This document shows positions 10,639-17,891 of a DNA stretch of 59,410 nucleotides, one piece after another. Both the position numbers and the translations under genes were made by a program. A model generated the notes under the pieces. That model made no database searches. It was not told where the DNA came from and was given only the letters and a program-made list of their open reading frames with translations. The stretch comes from Nocardiopsis sp. MG754419 (GTDB lineage: Bacteria > Actinomycetota > Actinomycetes > Streptosporangiales > Streptosporangiaceae): NCBI RefSeq assembly GCF_018207095.1, contig NZ_QOCZ01000012.1:1-59410 (forward strand), in the 5' to 3' direction. Within the stretch, counting starts at the first letter, position 1. Every line of letters starts with the position of its first letter.

Positions 10639-12195
10639 TCAGCCGAACCAGCGCTGCGGTTCGGGAGCCAGGTTGCGGTAGATGTGCTTGGCCTCGCGGT
10701 ACTCGTCGAGCCCGGCCAGGCCCAGTTCACGGCCGACACCGCTGCGGCCGAAGCCGCCCCACTCGGCGCCCGGGAAGTAGGGCCCGTAGTCGTTGATCCA
10801 CACGGTGCCGTGGCGCAGGCCGGCGGCGACACGCTCGCCACGGGCGGTGTCGCCGGTCCACACACCGCCGGAGAGCCCGTAGTCGGTGTCGTTTCCCAGG
10901 TCGATCGCCTGCTGTTCGGTCTCGAAGCGCTCGACGGTCACGACAGGGCCGAAGACCTCGGTCTGCACGATGTCCATGGAGCGTTCGCAGCCCACGAACA
11001 CGGTGGGACGGTAGAAGTAGCCGTCCCGCAGCGCGGCGTCGTCGGGCCGCTTGCCGCCGGCGATGATCCGGGCGCCCTCCTCGACACCTCGGGCCACGGC
11101 CTTCTCGACCTTGGCTCGGTGCTCGGCGGAGACCAGGGGTCCGCAGCGCACGCCCTCGTCCTGGCCGCGGCCGATGCGGATGGCCTCGGCGCGCCGGGCG
11201 AGCTCGGTGGTGAACGCGTCGTGGATGTCGTTGTGCACGATCAACCGCGCGCCCGCCGAACACACCTGACCGGAGTGGAAGAACGCGGCGCTCAGCGCGT
11301 AGTCCACGGCCGTGTCGAGGTCCACGTCGGGGAAGATGATGTTCGGGTTCTTGCCGCCCAGTTCCAGGGCGATCTTCTTGACCGTCTCGGAGGCGGCCGC
11401 CATGATCCGGCGTCCGGTGGCCAGGCCCCCGGTGAAGGAGACGAGGTCGACGTCGGGGTGCTCGGACAGGGGCGCGCCCGCGTCGGGGCCGCTGCCCGTG
11501 ACCAGGTTGACCACGCCCGCGGGGATGCCCGCCTCGGTGGACAGTTCCACCAGCTTGGCGGTGGTCACCGGGGTGATCTCACTGGGCTTGATGACCATGG
11601 TGTCGCCGGCCGCGATGGCGGGAGCCATCTTCCAGGCGAGCTGGAGCAGCGGGTAGTTCCACGGCGTGATCATGCCGCAGACCCCGACGGGTTCGTAGAC
11701 GACCTTGCTGTGGACGCCCTCGGGCGCGGAGACCAGTCGGCCCGCGTCCTTGTCGGCCAGACCGGCGTAGTAACGGAAGACGTTGGTGACGTCGTCGACG
11801 TCGATCCCGCCCTCCTCGATGGTCTTGCCGGTGTCGAGGGACTCCATGACCGCGATCTCCTCGCGGTCGCGCTGGAGGAGGTCGGCGATCCGGTCGAGGA
11901 CGCGACCGCGGTCGCCGGCGTCGGTGCGACGCCAGGGGCCGGTGTCGAAGGCACGGCGCGCGGCGGCGATGGCCGCCTCCGTGTCTGCGGCACCGCCCTC
12001 GCTGACGATGGTCAGAACGGTCGCGTCGGCGGGGTCCAGGATCTCCCGGACGCGTCCGTTCTTCGCCGCCCGCCACTCACCGTCGATGTAGAGGCTGGTG
12101 GCGGTGGCCGACCCGGGTTCAGCCAGGTACGGCACGGAAGGCAGGGTGGTGTAGGGCTGATTCACGGATCCCTTGTGCCCAAGATCGGTAGTCAC
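10639..12195 (-). CDS. betB: Betaine-aldehyde dehydrogenase
   Basis: NAD(P)-dependent aldehyde dehydrogenase, inferred to make glycine betaine from betaine aldehyde. Family motifs in order: TPWNYPLLQLAWK (substrate/cofactor region), FTGGLATG, LELGGKNPNII with the general-base Glu, and SGQVCSAGARLIV with the catalytic Cys. The start is uncertain. GTG 12195 has GAGG six bases upstream (518 residues); GTG 12165 has AAGGGA very close (508 residues) and gives a length nearer the usual 490. It is the first gene of the operon, 172 bp ahead of betA, with a palindrome just upstream. Confidence 0.9.
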   Translation of the reverse strand: MTTDLGHKGSVNQPYTTLPSVPYLAEPGSATATSLYIDGEWRAAKNGRVREILDPADATVLTIVSEGGAADTEAAIAAARRAFDTGPWRRTDAGDRGRVLDRIADLLQRDREEIAVMESLDTGKTIEEGGIDVDDVTNVFRYYAGLADKDAGRLVSAPEGVHSKVVYEPVGVCGMITPWNYPLLQLAWKMAPAIAAGDTMVIKPSEITPVTTAKLVELSTEAGIPAGVVNLVTGSGPDAGAPLSEHPDVDLVSFTGGLATGRRIMAAASETVKKIALELGGKNPNIIFPDVDLDTAVDYALSAAFFHSGQVCSAGARLIVHNDIHDAFTTELARRAEAIRIGRGQDEGVRCGPLVSAEHRAKVEKAVARGVEEGARIIAGGKRPDDAALRDGYFYRPTVFVGCERSMDIVQTEVFGPVVTVERFETEQQAIDLGNDTDYGLSGGVWTGDTARGERVAAGLRHGTVWINDYGPYFPGAEWGGFGRSGVGRELGLAGLDEYREAKHIYRNLAPEPQRWFG

Positions 12196-12205
12196 AAACG
12201 GCCTC

Positions 12206-12219
12206 GTTTCGTATGAAAC
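12206..12219. promoter_or_regulatory. Candidate operator before betB
   Basis: Inverted repeat GTTTC-N4-GAAAC, 10 bp upstream of the betB start and therefore in its leader or promoter. Small palindromes like this are typical of TetR-type sites, and choline operons are often controlled by the TetR-family BetI. No betI gene is in the window, so the link is inference. Confidence 0.4.
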
Positions 12220-12405
12220 CTGCACCACAACGCTCACATGGCCCCTGACGAACAGGGGGAACGCCGCGTCGTGGGCCTCGGGGCGCCCGCCGGTGTCGTT
12301 CATCACCCGCACCGCCCCGACAGAACAGACCTATGTTCCCGGAGAGCCCGGCGGGCATGGGACACACCGCCCGAGGGAATACCCGAACGAGACTTTGACG
12401 TACAT

Positions 12406-12419
12406 TTAGGGGTACCTAA
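12406..12419. promoter_or_regulatory. Inverted repeat TTAGG-N4-CCTAA in the divergent betB / aldolase region
   Basis: Perfect 5-bp half-sites with 4-bp spacing, 70 bp before the class II aldolase-like gene. The half-sites look like those of DtxR/IdeR iron boxes, but those boxes are 19 bp with wider spacing, so I treat this as an unassigned operator. A TTGACG lies just before it at 12395, without a clear -10. Confidence 0.35.
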
Positions 12420-12489
12420 GTCGGTTCGTCCCGGACGCCCGGGGCGCCTCCCCGAGCGACCGCCGCCCGCGAACCCCACAGAGGAACGC

Positions 12490-13155
12490 ATGCTGCTCGA
12501 ACAAGAACGTCGTGATGTCTGCCTGACGGCCCGCGCCATCGCCCACCACCCGGGTGTCGCGCCCGGCGAGGCCGGCACCGTCAGCGTCCGCAGCGGCGAG
12601 CTGGTGGTCGTGACCCCGCACGGGATGCCCCTGGACCAGATCCAGCCGCAGGACTGTCCGGTCATGTCCCTGGACGACCGGATGCTCGAAGGTCGGCGCG
12701 ACCCGGCCGCCGAGACCACCCTGCACATGGCCGTGCACCGTCAGGCCGTCGCACACGACCGCGACGTCACCGCCGTGGTGAACGCGTTCACCACCGACAC
12801 CGTGGCCGTGTCGACCGTCGAAGTGGAACTGCCGCCGATCCACCACCGCGCCGCCGGACTGGGCGGCGCCATCGCCGTCACCCCGTTCATGCCCTACGGC
12901 GGTGGGGAGATCGCCGACCAGGCGGTCAAGGCGCTCAAGGGGCGGGACGCGGCGCTGCTCGCCGGTCACGGCGGCGTGGCGCTCGGCCGCGGTCTGGAGC
13001 ACGCGCTGGAGAACCTGCGGCTGCTCGACTGGCTCAGCGCCACCTACCTGCGCGCCCGACAGATCGGACGCCCGCGCGTGTTGTCCGAGGAAGAGCTCGC
13101 CGAGGCCCGGCGCCGCGACACCTACGGCTGGGCGGGCCCCGACCCCTTCCTGTGA
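12490..13155 (+). CDS. Class II aldolase/adducin-like protein lacking two metal ligands
   Basis: 221 residues, the size of L-fuculose-phosphate aldolase-type proteins. Family landmarks: GTVSVRSG near residue 29 (usual GNxSxR), Glu75 in ETTLHM at the position of the catalytic Glu, and AGHGG with His160 at the third zinc ligand. The usual HxH that gives the first two zinc ligands reads VVNAFTTDT here, with Asn98 and Phe100. The protein may not be a zinc aldolase at all. ATG 12490 follows AGAGGAACGC. It stands alone, divergent from the bet operon. Substrate unknown. Confidence 0.75.
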   Translation: MLLEQERRDVCLTARAIAHHPGVAPGEAGTVSVRSGELVVVTPHGMPLDQIQPQDCPVMSLDDRMLEGRRDPAAETTLHMAVHRQAVAHDRDVTAVVNAFTTDTVAVSTVEVELPPIHHRAAGLGGAIAVTPFMPYGGGEIADQAVKALKGRDAALLAGHGGVALGRGLEHALENLRLLDWLSATYLRARQIGRPRVLSEEELAEARRRDTYGWAGPDPFL

Positions 13156-13182
13156 CCGATGCCGGTCCCGCACACCCCTCCC

Positions 13183-13211
13183 GGCCGTCCACCCCCCAGG
13201 AACGGACGGCC
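13183..13211. terminator. Hairpin between convergent genes
   Basis: GGCCGTCC / GGACGGCC, 8-bp stem with a 13-nt loop, 28 bp after the aldolase-like stop. It could serve both converging transcripts. Confidence 0.5.
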
Positions 13212-13303
13212 CGAGGCTCCTCACCCACCGCCGGCCGGGGGGAACGGTGGTCTGACCATGCTCGCCGGGTTCCTTCGCGTCGGCCTCGTCGCGGGCCGGC
13301 GCG

Positions 13304-13567
13304 TCAGGACCTTCGCAGAGCGTTGATCTGCGCCTGCAGCCTCCGCATGGTCTGATCCATTTCTTCGCGGCTCATGCTGCGGTTGCTCTTGAGCCTCCAG
13401 CATTCCAACATCTTCTGCCTGGCTTCTTCCTTGGCCTCCGGGGTGGTCGCGGCCTCGGCGGCTCGCATGTAGGCGGCCGAGGCCCGGTTGGCGGTCTCAC
13501 GCATGGCCTCGAAGACCACCACGTCAGGGGTCGTCGACCTGAGAACGGAAACGTAGTCGTCGTCCAT
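13304..13567 (-). CDS. Small hypothetical protein, second of a pair
   Basis: I do not recognise this 87-residue protein. It is charged, without membrane segments or signal. Much of it (about residues 20-87) looks helical, with alanine/glutamate-rich stretches and a basic C-terminus (QTMRRLQAQINALRRS) that could form a coiled coil. The start ATG 13567 is preceded by CAGGAGCACCCC. It is 36 bp downstream of the next gene, so the two are probably one transcript. The region YMRAAEAATTPEAKEEARQK is loosely similar in pattern to the partner, hinting at a related fold. Confidence 0.65.
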   Translation of the reverse strand: MDDDYVSVLRSTTPDVVVFEAMRETANRASAAYMRAAEAATTPEAKEEARQKMLECWRLKSNRSMSREEMDQTMRRLQAQINALRRS

Positions 13568-13603
13568 GGGGTGCTCCTGTTCCTGGGGGTGCGATGAGCG
13601 TGG

Positions 13604-13891
13604 TCAGAGGAAGGAGGCCCGCACCGTCTCGATCAGTGCGCTGTACTCGGCCCGCACCCGCGCGACGTCGGCGGGGTCCTCCGGGTCGAGGTCCTCACGG
13701 CGACGGATGCACGCTCGTCGACCTTGGCGCGCCTTCTCGATCACCTGCTCATCGGGGGCGTCCTTGGCCTCTTCGTGATAGATCAGGGCGCTGTACGCCC
13801 CCATCGCGCCGTGGATGGCCTCCAGCGCGGCTTCGTAACGGCCGGTCTCCAGGCCGGTCCACGTCTTTTCGTACTCGGGGGGTGTCTTCAT
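13604..13891 (-). CDS. Small hypothetical protein, first of a pair
   Basis: 95 residues from ATG 13891 (MKTPPEYEKTW); the frame is open further upstream but that stretch has no protein-like character. The product is soluble and highly helical, with an ALEAIHGAMGAYSALIYHEE segment and regularly spaced charged residues. It has no motif I can name. It lies upstream of its 87-residue partner and 498 bp from the divergent VOC gene. A binary complex is possible from the tight pairing, but this is inference only. Confidence 0.6.
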   Translation of the reverse strand: MKTPPEYEKTWTGLETGRYEAALEAIHGAMGAYSALIYHEEAKDAPDEQVIEKARQGRRACIRRREDLDPEDPADVARVRAEYSALIETVRASFL

Positions 13892-14389
13892 GATGTCCGT
13901 CCTTCGTGGTGGGGAAGCCTGCGGAAGAAGCGCCGCGATCGCCGATCCGTTGACCGTTCGACCTCGAAGGCCACGACCACGACGGCCCCCGTACCTCGAC
14001 CGGGCCCGGGGAGTGGACGTGGCGTCGGTCGACATGATGCCCTGGTCCTTCGGAGTGGGTCCGCGGCAGGTCCGTGCCCGCACCGCCGGGTGGGCCCCGG
14101 AGCACCGGGGCCGTGGTCCCGGCCCCGGTGACGTCGCCCCTGGTAAGGGGACGGGCGACGCCGACGCGCGGACACCCGCGCGGCCCTTCGGGGCGGGCGG
14201 CACCGGGGTGCCGGAGACCACGCTTGGCGCCCGGAGAGATTTTCGTGGCGAAATCGCAGGTCACATGGGGAGGAAGGAAGGGGGTGGCCACATCCGGCCA
14301 CCCGGGATCCGGGTACGGATACTCAGGAATCCGCCACGCTCGAATCGGACAATGGTGCCGACCACCCACCCGCACGGCAGGAGGCCCCC
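13892..14389. other. Intergenic region between divergent genes
   Basis: Upstream of both the small-protein pair and the VOC gene. It contains a 10-bp stem with 8-nt loop at 14103-14130 (CACCGGGGCC / GGCCCCGGTG) and an 8-bp stem at 14282-14303 (GGGTGGCC / GGCCACCC). I find no convincing gene; open frames here have no family resemblance and weak codon signal. Confidence 0.5.
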
Positions 14390-14836
14390 ATGCGCTGCAG
14401 CTACATCAGACTCCTCGTGAACGACTACGAGGCCTGTTTCCGCTTCTACTCCGACGTACTCGGCCTGCCCGTCCTCTGGGGGGACGAGTACAGCCGCTAC
14501 GCGGAGTTCGACGTGCGGTCGGGGACGCGGCTGGCCATCAACCAGCGCGAGGTCATGGCCGAGGCGCTGGAGACCGACACGGCCGACCCCGAACTCCCCC
14601 ACCAGGACCGACTGGCGGTGATCTTCGAGGTCGACGACGTGGACGAGACGGCGAGGCGACTGGTCACCGACGGCGCCCGCCAGGTGATGGAGCCGCGCGA
14701 CTGGACGGCCTGGGGCATCCGTGCGGCGCACTTCCGCGACCCGGACGGCTATCTGCTGGAGATCAACCGTCCGCTCATCCCCGTCGTGGACCTGGAGGGT
14801 CCGGTGCGCGGGTTGCGCGTCGTGTCCGAGGACTGA
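14390..14836 (+). CDS. VOC (glyoxalase/bleomycin-resistance fold) protein
   Basis: 148 residues with two beta-alpha-beta-beta-beta modules of the vicinal oxygen chelate fold: YIRLLVNDYEACFRFYSDVL in the first, and IFEVDDVDETARRLVTDGA followed by FRDPDGYLLEINRP in the second. The Glu in LLEINRP is at a usual metal-ligand position. These proteins range from dioxygenases to drug-binding proteins, so substrate cannot be assigned. AGGAGG precedes the ATG. Its stop is 13 bp from the stop of the convergent hydrolase gene. Confidence 0.85.
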   Translation: MRCSYIRLLVNDYEACFRFYSDVLGLPVLWGDEYSRYAEFDVRSGTRLAINQREVMAEALETDTADPELPHQDRLAVIFEVDDVDETARRLVTDGARQVMEPRDWTAWGIRAAHFRDPDGYLLEINRPLIPVVDLEGPVRGLRVVSED

Positions 14837-14849
14837 CCGGGGTGCGGTC

Positions 14850-15617
14850 TCACCCGGCCACGTGACCGACCAGCAGGTCGTTCACGCGGTCGGCGCGCTC
14901 CACACCGAGCAGGTGCGCGGCGCCGGAGACCACCTCGAACCGGGCCCCCGCGATCCCGTCGGCCAGCCGGCGACCGTGGCCGGGCGGGAGCAGCGGGTCG
15001 TGCGCGGCGGAGACCACCGTGGTGGGCACCCGCACCCCGGAGACCAGGTGGCGCTGGTCCATCGCGTCGACCGCGTCGCAGATGGACGCGTAGCCGACCG
15101 GGTCGATGCCGTCGAAGTCCGCGGTGAAGCGGGCGGCGATCTCGGGACGTCCGTAGGTGAGGTCGGGGGTGAACCACGGCAGGACCACGTCGGCGGTGAC
15201 GGTCTCCATACCGCCGGCGCGCACCCGCGAGGCGATCCGTCCCCAACGGTGCATGGGGGGCGTGCGCGGCGTGGCCGCCATGAGCGCGATCCGGTCGAGC
15301 GTGCGCGGGGAGTTCGCGGCGATCCACAACAGCAGGGAGGCGCCGAACCCGGCGCCGACCGCCGACACCCGACTGAAGCCCAGGTCCTCCAGCAGGCCCA
15401 GCACGTCCAGTGCCAGGTCCTCGACGGTGTAGGGGCCTTCGGGGGCCGGGGAGAGACCGTGACCGCGGTGGTTGATCCGCAGGACACGACGGTTGCGCGT
15501 GAGTTCGGGGATCTGTGGCTCCCAGACCGACATCTTCGTCCCGAACGGCGGCACGAGCAGCACCACGGGCGCGTGTCCGGGGCCTTCGAGTCGGTACTGC
15601 AGCGGAATCAGGGCCAT
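14850..15617 (-). CDS. Alpha/beta-hydrolase-fold protein with a substituted nucleophile
   Basis: 255 residues, the size of small alpha/beta hydrolases. The oxyanion-side segment LLVPPFGTKMSVWEPQ, the INHRGHGLS turn, the acid in AAHDPLLPP and the C-terminal His in GAAHLLGVERAD are all present. The nucleophile elbow, normally GxSxG, reads G88-A-G90-F-G92, so Ser is replaced by Gly; the codon is GGG, not an ambiguous call. It is either non-catalytic (binding or regulatory) or uses different chemistry. Nearest recognisable relatives are PcaD/chloroperoxidase-type hydrolases. Confidence 0.85.
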   Translation of the reverse strand: MALIPLQYRLEGPGHAPVVLLVPPFGTKMSVWEPQIPELTRNRRVLRINHRGHGLSPAPEGPYTVEDLALDVLGLLEDLGFSRVSAVGAGFGASLLLWIAANSPRTLDRIALMAATPRTPPMHRWGRIASRVRAGGMETVTADVVLPWFTPDLTYGRPEIAARFTADFDGIDPVGYASICDAVDAMDQRHLVSGVRVPTTVVSAAHDPLLPPGHGRRLADGIAGARFEVVSGAAHLLGVERADRVNDLLVGHVAG

Positions 15618-15764
15618 GAATCCTCCGGGTCGCCAGACGGCCAGGCTATCCGCAGAGCTTTCGCCGATGCCAGAAGAATCCGTGCGGCAACGGAAGTGGA
15701 GGACGGAAACCGACCGCCATGCTTCCTAGGGTCGACTCCAGACGGACACGACGAAGGAGTTCCC

Positions 15765-16298
15765 ATGAGGGCGACGGGCACCGAGACCGAGCACCGGGTG
15801 GATGTCGAGCGGGAGGCGCTGTTGAGGGTCCTCGCCGAACAGCGCGCGTTCCTGCTCACCACGCTCACCGGGCTGAACCGGGAACAGGCCACCACACGCA
15901 CGACGGTGAGCGTCCTGCACCTGGCCGGGCTGGTCAAGCACGTGAGCGCGACCGAGCGCGGGTGGATCGGGTTCATCGAGGACGGCCCCGTGGAGGTCGA
16001 TCACGAGTCCCCGGACAGCGTGGAGTTCCACGAGAACTCCTTCCGGCTGCTCGACGACGAGACCCTGGAGGGGGTGTCGTCCGACTACGCGGCGACGGCG
16101 GAGGCCACCGAGAGGTACGTGCGCTCCCTGCCCGACCTGGAGATCGCGCACCCGCTGCCGGCGGCGCCCTGGTTCCCCGAGGACACCACGTGGACCGCGC
16201 GTGACGTGCTGCTGCACCTGATCCGGGAGACCGCCCAGCACTGCGGTCACGCCGACATCATCCGGGAGTCCCTGGACGGACAGAAGACGATGGGCTGA
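15765..16298 (+). CDS. DinB-fold / DUF664 protein
   Basis: 177 residues from ATG 15765, with GAAGGAGT ahead of it. DinB-fold four-helix metalloenzyme, a family that in actinobacteria includes mycothiol-dependent S-transferases. Candidate metal-binding histidines sit in LHLAGLVKHVSATERGW (first helix) and QHCGHADIIRE (last helix), the usual DUF664 positions. A TAGGGT -10-like hexamer lies at 15727. The acceptor substrate is unknown. Confidence 0.85.
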   Translation: MRATGTETEHRVDVEREALLRVLAEQRAFLLTTLTGLNREQATTRTTVSVLHLAGLVKHVSATERGWIGFIEDGPVEVDHESPDSVEFHENSFRLLDDETLEGVSSDYAATAEATERYVRSLPDLEIAHPLPAAPWFPEDTTWTARDVLLHLIRETAQHCGHADIIRESLDGQKTMG

Positions 16299-16454
16299 GC
16301 GGTCCGGGCCTCGCCGGGTTCGCCGGAGCCCGCCCTCGACCACCGGGATCCACCTGCGGCGACACCCGACCGCACACCCCGGAGTAGCGTTCGTGTCACT
16401 CTGCGCATGCGGGACGATGGTGTCGTCCCATCTCCGAGCGGCGAGGAGCCCGGC

Positions 16455-16652
16455 GTGAGCCCCACCTGGATCGACATCGACGACGAGGCGCTCCGGGAGG
16501 CCATGCGCTTCTCCGGGGCGCGCACCCTGGACGACGCGGTCAACCTCGCGTTGCGGGTGTACGCGGCGCGCCACCGGAGCCGTTCCGAGGTGGTGCGGGA
16601 GCGCGGCCGGGCGACCGCGACGACCGAGCGCCGAGTCGAGCACCGCCCCTGA
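16455..16652 (+). CDS. VapB-type antitoxin-like protein without a partner
   Basis: 65 residues from GTG 16455 (MSPTWIDIDDEALREAM), with GAGGAG about 8 nt upstream. The short beta strand followed by two helices, with the segment SGARTLDDAVNLALRVYAARH, matches the DUF2191/VapB-type antitoxins that dimerise to bind DNA. No PIN-domain or other toxin gene follows; the next 438 bp are non-coding. It could be a remnant of a toxin-antitoxin pair or a stand-alone regulator. Confidence 0.65.
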   Translation: MSPTWIDIDDEALREAMRFSGARTLDDAVNLALRVYAARHRSRSEVVRERGRATATTERRVEHRP

Positions 16653-16750
16653 CGCGCCGCCGGGAACGGCGCCGACCGGAACACCCCCGGAGCGGAGGGC
16701 GCCGCCCTCACCCGCAGCCCGGGGGCGGCTCCGGCGACACCGGGAACGCG

Positions 16751-16787
16751 AGCGGGGCGGGACCACCGCTGGTGGTCCCGCCCCGCT
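16751..16787. terminator. Very strong hairpin (17-bp stem)
   Basis: Perfect inverted repeat of 17 bp around a 3-nt loop (AGCGGGGCGGGACCACC gct, then its complement). It could terminate the antitoxin-like gene on the plus strand, or a minus-strand RNA starting near 16929. Confidence 0.8.
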
Positions 16788-16796
16788 GACGAGGTG

Positions 16797-16926
16797 GCGA
16801 GGGTCGCCTCCGCATCCCCCCTCAAAGTACGGAGGCAACCCTCGCTCTGGGAAACGGCCTGCGACTCCTCCCCCCTGGAGTCGCGGCCTGTAAAGGTCTG
16901 CCGCGGAAGCGCTGCTGTCTTCCGCG
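16797..16926 (+). ncRNA. 6C-like structured RNA
   Basis: Three consecutive hairpins in a gene-free region. Hairpin 1 (16797-16845) has a 16-bp stem with one mismatch and a loop carrying exactly six C (16816-16821). Hairpin 2 (16856-16888) has 8+4 bp and a TCCCCCCT loop with six C (16870-16875). Hairpin 3 (16902-16926) is an 8-bp stem, CGCGGAAG / CTTCCGCG. Two neighbouring hairpins with six or more cytosines in the loops define the actinobacterial 6C RNA, whose C-rich loops pair with G-rich mRNA sites. The strand is not settled: C-loops imply plus, but the best promoter (TTGTTA-N17-TACTGT, 16964 to 16936) and the strongest terminator (16751-16787) would make a minus transcript. Confidence 0.55.
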
Positions 16927-16935
16927 TTGATACAA

Positions 16936-16964
16936 ACAGTACCCACCCCAACCACGAATAACAA
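16936..16964 (-). promoter_or_regulatory. Promoter-like sequence reading into the hairpin cluster
   Basis: On the minus strand, TTGTTA, 17 nt, TACTGT. This is a fair sigma-70-type match with ideal spacing; transcription would begin near 16929 and run through the three hairpins to the terminator at 16751-16787. Confidence 0.4.
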
Positions 16965-17090
16965 CCCTCAGTCACGAGAAACTACTTAAAGTGATCGTCA
17001 TTCCTGGGAAGGCGGGGTCCCAAGCCACTGTGGCCATCGTCAACCAGGGGTCATGAGGCCCCGTGCGGGACACCCACATAGCCTGGACGG

Positions 17091-17891
17091 GTGAGTTCAC
17101 CTCTCCTCAGCCCACGCTGGCTCGGCATCCACCTCGCGGCCCTGCTCGTGGCCGCCGTGTGCGTCGCCGGCACCTTCTGGCAGGGCACCCGCGCCTTCGA
17201 GCCCGACCGTGACGTCATCACCAACCCGGTCGAGGACCTCGCGGACGCCATCCCGGTCGCCGACCTCGGCGAGCCCGGCGACTTCCTGCACCCCAACCTC
17301 ACCGCGAACACCGCGGTCGAGGCGAGCGGCCACTTCGACGCCGACGCGCAGGTCGTCGTGCCCCAGTACCTGGACGGGGCCGAGGGGTACGCGGTGGTGC
17401 TCCCCCTGGTCACCGCCGAGGGTGTGGCCATGCCGGTGAACCGCGGGTGGACCGAGGACCCCGACGCCGTTCCCGCGCCGCCGGAGGGGAACGTCACCGT
17501 CACCGGCTGGCTCCAGCCGCCCCAGGACTCCTCCGAGGGCTTCGTGCCCATGGGCGCCCCCGAGGAGGGCACCGTGGAACGGATCGCCCCGTCCCTGCTC
17601 GTGGGCGAGTGGGATCAGCGGCTCTACGCGGCCTATCTCACGCTGCCCGAGCACGAGCCCGCCGTCGACGGGCTCACCGCCATGCCGCCGCCGGAGCCGC
17701 CGACCGGGTTCACCATCAACTGGCGCAGCCTCAGCTACGCCGTCCAGTGGGCGATGTTCGGGGTGTCCGCGCTGGTCTTCTGGATCATCCTCATGCGCCG
17801 AGAACTGCAGGAGGCCCGCGCCCGGGATACGGGCGGGGCCTCGGAGAGCGGTGGACCACCGTCGGATCAGACGGTGGGCGCGGGTTCCTGA
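17091..17891 (+). CDS. SURF1-family protein
   Basis: 266 residues from GTG 17091. SURF1 proteins assist assembly of haem-copper cytochrome oxidases. The layout fits: an N-terminal membrane helix (about residues 11-31), an extracytoplasmic domain with PVNRGWTEDP, LTVTGWLQPP-like turns and FTINWRSLSYAVQW, and a second helix (about residues 213-236) running into a charged tail. The N-terminal WQGTR follows the usual pattern after helix 1. Its 3' end overlaps the convergent DUF3817 gene by 25 bp. No oxidase subunits are in the window. Confidence 0.88.
   Translation: MSSPLLSPRWLGIHLAALLVAAVCVAGTFWQGTRAFEPDRDVITNPVEDLADAIPVADLGEPGDFLHPNLTANTAVEASGHFDADAQVVVPQYLDGAEGYAVVLPLVTAEGVAMPVNRGWTEDPDAVPAPPEGNVTVTGWLQPPQDSSEGFVPMGAPEEGTVERIAPSLLVGEWDQRLYAAYLTLPEHEPAVDGLTAMPPPEPPTGFTINWRSLSYAVQWAMFGVSALVFWIILMRRELQEARARDTGGASESGGPPSDQTVGAGS

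Noticed and set aside
12406-12419. An iron box (DtxR/IdeR) before the aldolase-like gene
   Set aside because: The half-sites match but the spacing (4 bp) is wrong for the 19-bp iron box, and no iron-related gene is adjacent.
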